Source: Pyxidicoccus fallax (GTDB lineage: Bacteria > Myxococcota > Myxococcia > Myxococcales > Myxococcaceae). From it: DNA of 60,778 nt. The notes under the pieces are model-generated. The model saw nothing but the letters and a program-made list of their open reading frames with translations. It had not been told where the DNA came from and did no database searches. A program made the position numbers and the translations under genes. The stretch covers positions 1 through 60,778 of the forward strand of contig NZ_JABBJJ010000030.1 in NCBI RefSeq assembly GCF_012933655.1, in the 5' to 3' direction. Position 1 is the first letter of the stretch, and each line of letters begins with the position of its first letter. Positions 8,948 through 20,589 of the stretch are shown here, piece by piece.

Positions 8948-10546
8948 CTAGCGGCGGCGGGCCGCGATGTCGGCGTGCTTCTCCAGGAACTCGGAGTAGG
9001 GGCCGTTGAAGTCCAGCACCTCCTGGCCCTGCTGGAGCGACCAGATGCGCGTGGCCACCTCGGAGATGAGCTCCTGGTCGTGCGTGACGACGATGACGGT
9101 GCCCTCGTACTTCTGGAGCCCCTCGGCGAGCGCGGAGATGGACTCGAGGTCCAGGTGGTTCGTCGGCTCGTCCAGCACCAGGACGTTGTCCTGCATGATC
9201 ATCAGCTTCGACAGGAGCAGGCGCACCGTCTCACCACCGGAGAGGGTGTCCGTGTTCTTCATGCGCTCCTCACCGGAGAAGAGCATCCGGCCCAGCACGC
9301 CGGAGATCTCCTCGTTGGTGAGCTTGTCGTGCAGGTCGCGCAGCCAGCCGAAGCAGGTGGTGCCCTTGCGGACGACGCCGTGGTGGTCCTGCGGCAGGTA
9401 GCCCACCGAGGCCTGATGACCCCAGCCAATCTTCCCGGCATCCGGCTCGAGCTGGCCGGCAATCATGCGCACCAGCGTGGACTTGCCCACGCCGTTGCGG
9501 CCGATGACGCAGACCTTCTCGCCCTTGCACACCAGGGCGTTGAACGGCTTGATGACCTGCTGGCCGTCGAAGGACTTCTGGATGCCTTCGACCATCAGCG
9601 TCTGCTTGCCGCTGACGACCTTCTGGTCGAAGCGGATGAACGGACGCGCGATGTTGGAGCGCTTCAGGTCGTCCGACTTGAGCTTCTCAATCTGCTTGAT
9701 GCGGCTCTGCACCTGCGAGGCGCGGGTACCGGCGCTGAAGCGGGCGACGAAGTCCTGCAGCTGGGCGATCTTCTTCTTCTTCTCGGCCGTCTCGGACTCG
9801 ACGCGGCTGCGCAACTGGGCCTTCTGGCGCACCATGTCGTCGTAACCACCGGTGTACTGGATGATGGTCTCGTAGTCGATGTCGGCGATGTGCGTGCAGA
9901 TGGAGTTGAGGAAGTGCCGGTCGTGGCTGATGGTGATGAGCACGCCCTCGAACGCGTGGAGGAAGTTCTCCAGCCAGCGGATGGAGTCGATGTCGAGGTT
10001 GTTCGTGGGCTCGTCGAGCAGCAGCCCCTCGGGCTTGCCGAACAGGGCCTGCGCGAGCAGCACGCGCAGCTTCAGGCCGCCGGTGAGCTGGCGCATGGGG
10101 CCCTCATGGAAGGACTCCTCGATGCCCAGACCCGCCAGCAGCGTGGCCGCGTCGCTCTCCGCGGAGTAGCCGTCCTCCTCGGCGATGACGCCTTCCAGCT
10201 CGCCCAGGCGGTTGCCGTCCTCCTCGGTGATGTCCGCCTTGGCCAGCAGGGCGTTCTTCTCCGACATGGCGGCCCACAGGTGCTTGTTGCCCATGAGCAC
10301 CACGTCGAGGACGCGGTCGTTCTCGTAGCGGAAGTGGTCCTGGCGGAGGATGCCCAGCTTGCGAGGCCGGACGATGCTGCCCATGTCCGCTTCCTCGTCT
10401 CCGGCGAGGATCTTCATGAACGTGGACTTCCCGGCCCCGTTGGGCCCGGTCAGGCCGTAGCGGCGGCCCGGCGAGAAGGTGACGTTGACCTCCTCGAACA
10501 GCTTCTTGGGCCCGTAGGCCTTGGAGACGTTGATGACGTTGAACAT
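8948..10546 (-). CDS. ybiT: ABC-F family ATPase, YbiT type
   Basis: 532 residues from the ATG at 10546 (MFNVINVSKAYGPKKLFEEV); YbiT proteins are about 530 residues. Two ABC ATPase halves are present, each with Walker A (GPNGAGKS at 34-41 and GRNGVGKS in the second half), a signature motif and Walker B (LLLDEPTNNLD, VLDEPTNHLD). Between them is the charged ABC-F linker (AEKKKKIAQLQDFVARFS). No membrane segments occur. ABC-F proteins act on the ribosome, relieving stalls or giving antibiotic protection; YbiT resolves certain nascent-chain stalls in E. coli. It is divergent from tgt. Confidence 0.9.
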   Translation of the reverse strand: MFNVINVSKAYGPKKLFEEVNVTFSPGRRYGLTGPNGAGKSTFMKILAGDEEADMGSIVRPRKLGILRQDHFRYENDRVLDVVLMGNKHLWAAMSEKNALLAKADITEEDGNRLGELEGVIAEEDGYSAESDAATLLAGLGIEESFHEGPMRQLTGGLKLRVLLAQALFGKPEGLLLDEPTNNLDIDSIRWLENFLHAFEGVLITISHDRHFLNSICTHIADIDYETIIQYTGGYDDMVRQKAQLRSRVESETAEKKKKIAQLQDFVARFSAGTRASQVQSRIKQIEKLKSDDLKRSNIARPFIRFDQKVVSGKQTLMVEGIQKSFDGQQVIKPFNALVCKGEKVCVIGRNGVGKSTLVRMIAGQLEPDAGKIGWGHQASVGYLPQDHHGVVRKGTTCFGWLRDLHDKLTNEEISGVLGRMLFSGEERMKNTDTLSGGETVRLLLSKLMIMQDNVLVLDEPTNHLDLESISALAEGLQKYEGTVIVVTHDQELISEVATRIWSLQQGQEVLDFNGPYSEFLEKHADIAARRR

Positions 10547-12909
<2,363 letters not shown>

Positions 12910-12933
12910 TGGGGGACCCGTCGGGTCTACCGG

Positions 12934-13740
12934 ATGCACTGCTACCTGGCACGCAGCCTCTCCGACGTTGAGCTGGAGGCCTGGTTGCGGCGGCGCTTCC
13001 CCGAGGAGCGCTTCCGCATCAATGGCGACCCGGCGCCAGGCGAGGTCTGGGTCGAATCGCGCCCGCAGCAGGAGGGGGATTTTCCGTGGTTCGTGGAGGT
13101 GTACCGCGGCCCCACGCCCTTCAAGGTGAGGATGGAGCAGGCAGCGGCGCTGGCGGCGGACCACCAGTGTGCCGCGCTGGTGCCGGACGAACGTCCAGCA
13201 CCTTTCTCGTACGTGCTGCTGACTCCAACGGGAGAGCGACTCTGGGTCGACGTGGACAGCCATGCTCTCGATGAGCGCGAGGCCCTCGTCATCGCGGGAC
13301 CGGCGCGGCATCCCGAAGGACGGTTCTCCAGCTTTACAGCGCTCGAGCCCGCGGTGCTGACGCACGCACTGTCCAAGCTACTGGAGGCTGACGAATCGCG
13401 GATTCGCGTGGAGGCGTGGGTCGGGCCGGAGGCGCTGCCGCCGACGCCGTTCGACGCGTGGCATCCCATCGTGGATGGCGTGCACTACCGCTTCACGTAC
13501 TCGGTCAGCGTCCGCCGGGAGCGTCGACCGTGGCGCGCTCTCGCCGATGACGCGGCCTGGTGCGAGCACTTCGTCTCACGGTTGGCGGCCATGCTGGGCC
13601 AGCCGCTCTGCGCCCATGCCGAGTACTTCGAGCAGGTCGCCAACATCCCCGGAGGAAGCGATTCCGAGCGCAGGTGCATCTGGGTGGATGGGGTGTCACG
13701 ACGCGAAGTCGTCACCAAACGACGACGCGTATCCTGGTGA
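12934..13740 (+). CDS. hypothetical protein
   Basis: 268 residues with no recognised family, no signal peptide and no membrane segment. The sequence is mixed alpha/beta and rich in Trp and Arg (for example DFPWFVEVYRGPTPFKVRME and HPIVDGVHYRFTYSVSVRRE). It starts 24 bp after mnmC-like and may be read through from it, though the ribosome-binding site is poor. Soluble proteins of this kind are common as immunity or defence accessories in myxobacteria, but nothing here proves it. Confidence 0.6.
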   Translation: MHCYLARSLSDVELEAWLRRRFPEERFRINGDPAPGEVWVESRPQQEGDFPWFVEVYRGPTPFKVRMEQAAALAADHQCAALVPDERPAPFSYVLLTPTGERLWVDVDSHALDEREALVIAGPARHPEGRFSSFTALEPAVLTHALSKLLEADESRIRVEAWVGPEALPPTPFDAWHPIVDGVHYRFTYSVSVRRERRPWRALADDAAWCEHFVSRLAAMLGQPLCAHAEYFEQVANIPGGSDSERRCIWVDGVSRREVVTKRRRVSW

Positions 13741-13785
13741 GGCCGCCCGGGGATATAGTCCGAGGGCTTACGGGGGGGGCGTCCG

Positions 13786-14112
13786 ATGGTGAGTCTGTGG
13801 TTCATGTTGACCTTGTTCTCTGGCGTCACCCCTATCGGCGGCGCGCTGGCCGGGGCACATCTGGCGGGAGGCGGCAGCGCTCGGACTCTGCTGGGCGTGC
13901 TCCTGGGACTCGGGCTGGGAAGCCTGTCCATGTTGGCAGTCTGGTTCGTGGATGCGCGTGTCCTCCGGAAGGTTGGCGTGGAGAACATCTCCGAGAGCAC
14001 GCTTCGCCTCCTCTATCTCGGAGTCGCGGTGTGGGTCGTGGGTCCTGCTCCGTTCCTCAGCACACTGGTCGCGAAAGGCATCATTCGCGCCGTCATGGGT
14101 GAAGTCTCATGA
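13786..14112 (+). CDS. small membrane protein, three predicted helices
   Basis: 108 residues with hydrophobic segments near 3-27, 33-54 and 70-95. The ribosome-binding site is an uninterrupted run of eight G (13772-13779), ending 6 bp before the ATG. The last codons overlap the next start (ATGA), so the pair is translationally coupled. No family was recognised. Confidence 0.6.
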   Translation: MVSLWFMLTLFSGVTPIGGALAGAHLAGGGSARTLLGVLLGLGLGSLSMLAVWFVDARVLRKVGVENISESTLRLLYLGVAVWVVGPAPFLSTLVAKGIIRAVMGEVS

Positions 14113-14597
14113 GGGAAGACACGCGAGAAATGAAGCTCGTGATGGAGGTGCCGATGTCGGCCGGTGATGCCGCGGCACGGCTGGCATCCGCCCTGGCACC
14201 CAGTTCGTTGTTCGACCCGTTCGCGCGCTCGCGCGGGGACACCCAGTACCTGGGACGGGTCCGCGGCCGGCGCTTTGGCTATCGCTTCGCCCACCCGCTC
14301 CGCCTCAGCCGGAACCTTCATGCGGTCGTGCGCGGGCGCCTGGAGGACGTGCCGGGTGGGGGCACCCGGGTCGAAGCCTGGTGCGCGCCCCTCATTCCCA
14401 CATGGCTCATGCTGAGTTTCGCGGGGATGTTGTCGTGCGTGTTCCTGCTCCTCGCCATCAGGCGCGGAGCACCTGCCTTGTGGCTCTTCGTGGCGCTGCC
14501 CTGGGCCGTGGCGGCACTCTTGAGCTGGATGAACAGTCGCGTGTTGCGGGAGGAAGGGCCACCGGGTCTCGCCTTCCTGAGAGCGGTACTCCGCTGA
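14109..14597 (+). CDS. hypothetical protein with C-terminal membrane helices
   Basis: 162 residues. The first about 95 residues are soluble and beta-rich (YLGRVRGRRFGYRFAHPLRL). Two hydrophobic helices follow near 97-117 and 123-140, and the tail is basic. It overlaps the previous gene by 4 bp, which suggests a two-protein membrane unit. No function is assigned. Confidence 0.6.
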   Translation: MREDTREMKLVMEVPMSAGDAAARLASALAPSSLFDPFARSRGDTQYLGRVRGRRFGYRFAHPLRLSRNLHAVVRGRLEDVPGGGTRVEAWCAPLIPTWLMLSFAGMLSCVFLLLAIRRGAPALWLFVALPWAVAALLSWMNSRVLREEGPPGLAFLRAVLR

Positions 14598-14799
14598 GAC
14601 TGATGTCAGCGCCGCATGTGACGGTGTGGTTGTCTACCGCCTGGACAACCCCAGTCAGGCGCCCACAGAGATAGTCATAGTTCACTCGCTTTTCTGTTCT
14701 CGCTGGTGCTGATATCCGATTAAGTTGGGCACGTGTTGCCGGAAGGGCGCGCCGCGCGCCGGTGACGCTGAGAAGCGGCTCCAACCCAAGAGGATATCC

Positions 14800-16485
14800 A
14801 TGTTTTCAAGAAGTCTCGTGCTTGCGGCGGGATGCATTGCACTGGCGTTCGGATGCGCCGGGCAGCCCGATGAGACGCAGGAGATCGTCGGCAACCTGGT
14901 CAAGGCCGGGTTTCCGGCCAATGACATCATGGTCGTCGACGGGAAGGTCTACGTCGGGCGGGACGCCGAGGTCTCACTGGCCGCGTCGCGCGAGATGCTT
15001 GGGACTGGCGACACCCCCCATGAGCAATACCGCACCACCAACCTCATCAGCACGTCACTGACGAAGATCTGCATCAACGGCTCGACGTTCACCGGCGCGT
15101 TCAGCACGGCGCTCGACCTGGCCATCCAGAACTACGACGAGCTGCCGCTCACCTTCGCCATGGCGCGCACGCCGAGCACCGACTGCAGCTTCACCATCAA
15201 CGCGGTCATCCAGCCGGGCGTGGTGGGAGGCTCGGCGGGGTTCCCGTCGGGCGGACTGCCGTACCACACCATCAACATCGGCGGCGGGCTCTCCTCCTAC
15301 AGCGTCGACGTCATCGAGCACGTCATCACTCACGAGATTGGCCACACCATCGGCTTCCGCCACACGGACTACTACAACCGCAGCATCAGCTGCGGCAGCG
15401 GCGGCAACGAGGGTGACGCGGGCGTCGGAGCCATTCACATCCCGGGCACCCCGACCACGGCGACCGTTGGCGGCTCGCTCATGAACTCCTGCTTCCGCTC
15501 GGTCGAGACGGGCGAGTTCGCCGCCAGCGACATCTCCGCGTTGAGGACGCTGTACCTGGCCCCGCAGAGCACCTGGGCCCAGGTGCACGGGGCCCACGAT
15601 ATGCGCCACGTGACGGCGGGCGACCTGGATGGCAACGGGGTCGAGGACCTCATCGTCGACTTCGTCGGCTCGGGGCTGTGGGTTCGCTACAACAACACCT
15701 CGACCTGGACCCTGGTGCACGGGGCCCACGACATGCGCCACGTGACGGTGGGCGACCTGGACGGCAACGGGGTCGAGGACCTCATCGTCGACTTCGTCGG
15801 CTCAGGGCTGTGGGTTCGTTACAACAACACCTCGACCTGGACCCTGGTGCATGGGGCCTACGACATGCGCCATGTGACGGCGGGCGACCTGGATGGCAAC
15901 GGGGTCGAGGACCTCATTGTCGACTTCGTCGGCTCGGGGCTGTGGGTTCGCTACAACAACGCCTCGGACTGGACCCTGGTGCACGGGGCCCACGACATGC
16001 GCCACGTGACGGTGGGTGACCTGGACGGCAACGGGGTTGAAGACCTCATCGTCGACTTCGTCGGCTCGGGGCTGTGGGTTCGCTACAACAACACCTCGAC
16101 CTGGACCCTGGTGCACGGAGCCCACGACATGCGCCACGTGACGGTGGGTGACCTGGACGGCAACGGGGTTGAAGACCTCATCGTCGACTTCGTCGGCTCG
16201 GGGCTGTGGGTCCGCTACAACAACACCTCGACCTGGACCCTGGTGCATGGGGCCTACGACATGCGCCACGTGACGGTGGGTGACCTGGACGGCAACGGGA
16301 TTGAAGACCTCATCGTCGACTTCGTCGGCTCGGGCCTGGAGGTTCGCTACAACAACGCCTCGACCTGGACCGAGGTGCACCGGGCCTACGACATGCGCCA
16401 CGTGACGGCGGGCGACCTGGACGGCAACGGCGATGACGACCTCATCGTCGACTTCGTCAGCTGGGGCCTGGGAGTGCTCTACTGA
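14800..16485 (+). CDS. M57-type HEIGH metalloprotease lipoprotein with seven tandem repeats
   Basis: 561 residues from the ATG at 14800. The lipobox AFGC (Cys19) predicts a lipoprotein. Residues about 75-255 are a zinc metallopeptidase domain of the M57 (dual-action HEIGH) family, with HEIGHTIGFRH at 178-188 (H178, H182 and H188 as zinc ligands, E179 catalytic) and cysteine pairs. From residue 257 to the end come seven 44-residue repeats containing DLDGNGVEDLIVD, a calcium-loop-like pattern as in FG-GAP/VCBS repeats, probably for adhesion or substrate binding. The last copy is degenerate and ends the protein. Role: secreted or surface proteolysis, perhaps predation (inference). Confidence 0.85.
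   Translation: MFSRSLVLAAGCIALAFGCAGQPDETQEIVGNLVKAGFPANDIMVVDGKVYVGRDAEVSLAASREMLGTGDTPHEQYRTTNLISTSLTKICINGSTFTGAFSTALDLAIQNYDELPLTFAMARTPSTDCSFTINAVIQPGVVGGSAGFPSGGLPYHTINIGGGLSSYSVDVIEHVITHEIGHTIGFRHTDYYNRSISCGSGGNEGDAGVGAIHIPGTPTTATVGGSLMNSCFRSVETGEFAASDISALRTLYLAPQSTWAQVHGAHDMRHVTAGDLDGNGVEDLIVDFVGSGLWVRYNNTSTWTLVHGAHDMRHVTVGDLDGNGVEDLIVDFVGSGLWVRYNNTSTWTLVHGAYDMRHVTAGDLDGNGVEDLIVDFVGSGLWVRYNNASDWTLVHGAHDMRHVTVGDLDGNGVEDLIVDFVGSGLWVRYNNTSTWTLVHGAHDMRHVTVGDLDGNGVEDLIVDFVGSGLWVRYNNTSTWTLVHGAYDMRHVTVGDLDGNGIEDLIVDFVGSGLEVRYNNASTWTEVHRAYDMRHVTAGDLDGNGDDDLIVDFVSWGLGVLY
15568..16482 (+). repeat. seven 132-bp tandem repeats inside the M57 protease gene
   Basis: Unit starts are 15568, 15700, 15832, 15964, 16096, 16228 and 16360 (last unit 123 bp). 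Each full unit encodes 44 residues in frame. Copies 4-6 share synonymous changes (GGTTGAAG or GATTGAAG instead of GGTCGAGG, GGGTGAC instead of GGGCGAC) not present in copies 1-3, so the array grew by duplication of a sub-block. Confidence 0.92.
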
Positions 16486-16516
16486 GCACCGAATCCGCGG
16501 TGGCGGTGATGGCGCT

Positions 16517-17183
16517 TCAGTGCCGCCGCGCCAGCTCCGCCACCGCGTCCGCCAGGACATCCGCCTCCTGGCGCGTGTTGTAGAACATGAACGACGCACG
16601 CACGGCGATGTCCGTCCCCAGTGCCTCCAGCATGGGCTTCGCGTCCAGCGAGCCCGAGGTGCGGCACCGCCTGCGCTCCATCCACCAGCACGGGGATGCC
16701 CCGCGCGTGTGCCATCCGCGTGATCTCCTTCACCGGGTAGATGGTCCCCGTGACGTTCGACACGTGCGACACCGCGACGATGCGCGTGCGCTCCGTGAGG
16801 AGCTTCTCGAACGAGCCTGGCTCCAGGGCGCCTGACTTCGTGATGGGCACCACCCGCAGCGTCGCGCCGCTGTCCTCGCACGCCAGCTGCCAGGGGATGA
16901 TGTTGGAGGCGTGCTCGGCGCAGGTGATGAGCCGCGCGACCTTCGCCCGGACCTCCTCGAACACCTCCGTCGCGTGCTGGCTGAGTGAGTGGCCTTCCTC
17001 CACCTTGGCGTACTCCCCGGCGTACAGCCGGCTCAGCTGGTCGATCATCACCCGCGGCTTCTGGCTCGTCGCCGCGCTGTCCAGGTAGACGAGCGGCCTG
17101 CCTTTCATCATCCGCTGGAGCATGGGGAAGTCACCCCGGATGCGCTCCGGGTCCAGGCTTGACAGCTCGCGCTCACGGGAGGT
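16517..17183 (-). pseudogene. SufS/class-V aminotransferase-like gene with internal deletion and frameshift
   Basis: The minus-strand frame encodes a clear N-terminal half (IRGDFPMLQRMMKGRPLVYL onward, through HASNIIPWQ, to VDGAQAVPH). It then jumps out of frame directly to the family C-terminus, which reads RTSGSLDAKPMLEALGTD, then VRASFMFYNTRQEADVLADA, and stops at 16517-16519. About 150 residues are missing by comparison with SufS, including the SGHK lysine that holds PLP. The join lies within GTGCCGCACCTCGG near 16658-16670, consistent with deletion between short homologies. No good start codon precedes the N-terminus. The intact relative would lack the usual catalytic Cys, since the HHCA position reads SLDA. 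It cannot be active. Confidence 0.85.
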
Positions 17184-17418
17184 GACACATCGCTGGCTCC
17201 TGGGAACTCCAGGCAGGCTGGGCACGCCTCGCGATGGCGCCACCTGTCCCTGCATCCAGGGGCCGCACGGCAGCCTGCCCGGCGCGAGCCAGTCGCTGGT
17301 GACGGCACGCTGGGAAACGGCCGGGCAGACGGTCGTCGGACTCGGGTCCCGCTTGGCATGACGCCGGAAGGCCGCACTCTACAAGGGGCCACCGCGCACG
17401 GCCCATGGAGAGACACGC

Positions 17419-17685
17419 ATGGCCGCAATCGTGTTCATCATCGTCGGCTGGGTCGTGGGCCTGGTTGCCCGGGCCATCCTCCCGGGCACGAGGCACATGG
17501 GGCTCGTCTCCATGCTCCTCATCGGCATGGTCGGTGGCATCGTCGGAGGCATGTTCGCGGGGACCTTCAACACGGGCACGTCCCTGTTCGTCGTGCGGCC
17601 CGGCAACCTCGTGGGCTCCGCCATCGGGGCGCTCGCGGCGGTCCTCATCGTGCACGTCCTCAACCGGAGCCGCGCTCACGCCTGA
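17419..17685 (+). CDS. GlsB/YeaQ/YmgE family membrane protein
   Basis: 88 residues, three hydrophobic helices with glycine-rich faces (IVGWVVGLVARAILPG, GLVSMLLIGMVGGIVGGMFAG, LVGSAIGALAAVLIVHVL). This is the transglycosylase-associated (GlsB/YeaQ/YmgE) family, small inner-membrane proteins often linked to general or acid stress; the molecular role is unknown. Length matches the family (80-90 residues). It sits upstream of an alpha/beta hydrolase with a 44-bp gap. Confidence 0.85.
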   Translation: MAAIVFIIVGWVVGLVARAILPGTRHMGLVSMLLIGMVGGIVGGMFAGTFNTGTSLFVVRPGNLVGSAIGALAAVLIVHVLNRSRAHA

Positions 17686-17729
17686 CGCGGGCGCAGACAC
17701 CCGGCCCCTTCTGGAGTATTCGGGAGGGG

Positions 17730-18590
17730 ATGAGCGACGCCCTTCACCTGGAGGATTGGGGCGGCACCGGACCGGTGCTGCATCTGGCCCACGCCAACGG
17801 CTTCCCGCCGGGCAGCTATCGCAAGCTCATCGACCGGCTCAAGCCGCGCTACCGCGTCTTCACGCTCCACGGCCGCGTGCTCGTGCCGGGCTCGGACCCG
17901 AAGTCACTGCGAAGCTGGCATGACCTGGCCGACGAGCTGCTCCACGCCCTGCGCTCGCGGGGGCTGAAGGGCATCGTCGGGGTGGGGCACAGCGTGGGCG
18001 GCGTGGCCACGCTGCTTGCCTCCGTGAAGGCGCCGGAGCTCTTCCGGGCCGTCGTCGCGTTGGACCCGGTGCTCGTCACCGGCAAGCGCCTGATGCTCCT
18101 CCGCGCCACGTCGCTGCTCGGGATGCGCGGCCGGATTCCCCTGGCCCAGGGCGCCCGGCGCCGCCGTGACGCCTGGGGCTCGCGCGAGGAGGCCGCCGTC
18201 AGCTACCAGAAGAAGCCCCTCTTCCAGCGCTTCGACCCCGACTCCTTCCAGGACTACCTCACCCACGGGCTCGTGGACGCTCCCGGGGGCGGCGTGCGGC
18301 TCACCATCCCCGCGGCCTGGGAGGCGCGCGTCTTCGAGACGATTCCCATCGACGTGTGGCCCCGGCTGCGCGCGGTGCCGGTGCCCTCGCTCGTGGTGCG
18401 CGGAGAGAGCACCGCCACGCTCACCCCGGAGGGCCTGGAGCGCGTGCGGCGCACCGTGCCCGGCGTGCGCACCGATGAACTCCCCGGCACCCACCTGTTC
18501 CCGCTGGAGCACCCGGAGGCGTGCGCCCGGCGCATCCTCGCGTTCCTCGACTCGCCGGGCACCGAGAAGGGTCGCGCGGCGGCGCGCTGA
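17730..18590 (+). CDS. alpha/beta hydrolase
   Basis: 286 residues from the ATG at 17730, preceded by GGAGGGG (17723-17729). HLAHANGFPPGSYRKLI forms the oxyanion region, GHSVGG contains the nucleophile Ser, and GTHLFPLEHP near the end holds the probable catalytic His. The middle (residues about 125-200) is a variable cap. Substrates of this family vary widely (esters, lactones, epoxides) and none can be chosen here. No signal peptide, so it is cytoplasmic. It converges on the Pal-like gene with one base between the stops. Confidence 0.85.
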   Translation: MSDALHLEDWGGTGPVLHLAHANGFPPGSYRKLIDRLKPRYRVFTLHGRVLVPGSDPKSLRSWHDLADELLHALRSRGLKGIVGVGHSVGGVATLLASVKAPELFRAVVALDPVLVTGKRLMLLRATSLLGMRGRIPLAQGARRRRDAWGSREEAAVSYQKKPLFQRFDPDSFQDYLTHGLVDAPGGGVRLTIPAAWEARVFETIPIDVWPRLRAVPVPSLVVRGESTATLTPEGLERVRRTVPGVRTDELPGTHLFPLEHPEACARRILAFLDSPGTEKGRAAAR

Positions 18591-18591
18591 G

Positions 18592-19131
18592 TTACAGGCT
18601 GCTGCCCCGCGACGCGTCGTCCGACGAGAAGCTGAACTCCGCCCGGCGGTTGCGGTTCTGCGCCTCTTCCGAATGGGAGTCATCCAGCGGGCGCTCCTCG
18701 CCGAAGGACAGGGTGCGGATGCGCGAGGCATCCACGCCCAGGCGCCGCAGGTAGTCGCGCACCACGGCCGCGCGCCGCTGCCCCAGCGCGAGGTTGTACT
18801 CCGTGGTGCCCAGCTCGCACGTGTGGCCTGACACCGTCACCCGCGTGCCCGGGCGCTGCCGCAGGCCGTCCGCGAGCTGCTCCAGCGTCTGCCGGAACTC
18901 CGGGCGCAGCGTGGCCGAGTCGAGTTCGAAGTACACGGGGTCCAGCGACAACGGGATGAGGGCCGCCTGCCCGTCGCGGTCCGCGTCCTCCGCGGCCCGC
19001 TCGGTCCTCGCGGTCGAGGTGGCCGGCGTCGAGGTGGCCGCCGACGCGTCCGTGACGGTGGGAGTCTTGGGGCGGGCCGCACAGCCCATGAGGCCGAGCC
19101 CGAGGAGGAGGGGAAGGAGGGTCTTGTGCAT
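18592..19131 (-). CDS. OmpA/Pal-like peptidoglycan-binding lipoprotein
   Basis: 179 residues from the ATG at 19131. The signal peptide ends with the lipobox LMGC (Cys17). A Ser/Thr/Ala-rich linker (20-50) leads to an OmpA-C domain: LDPVYFELDSATLRPE, then VTVSGHTCELGTTEYNLALG and QRRAAVVRDYLRRLGVDASR, the standard order of peptidoglycan-binding motifs. It should tether the outer membrane to the cell wall like Pal. There are no tol genes beside it, so it may be a paralogue of the housekeeping pal. Confidence 0.88.
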   Translation of the reverse strand: MHKTLLPLLLGLGLMGCAARPKTPTVTDASAATSTPATSTARTERAAEDADRDGQAALIPLSLDPVYFELDSATLRPEFRQTLEQLADGLRQRPGTRVTVSGHTCELGTTEYNLALGQRRAAVVRDYLRRLGVDASRIRTLSFGEERPLDDSHSEEAQNRNRRAEFSFSSDDASRGSSL

Positions 19132-19218
19132 GGCCTCTCCCATCTCAAGCCTCGTGCCGCGGACTCTTCCCTCGGAGGTGCTGCCGCGTGGCGCGCGCGC
19201 CGTTGCGGAACGCGCGGC

Positions 19219-20578
<1,360 letters not shown>

Positions 20579-20589
<11 letters not shown>

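Noticed and set aside
15568-16482. CRISPR array
   Set aside because: The repeats are contiguous 132-bp coding units with no unique spacers.
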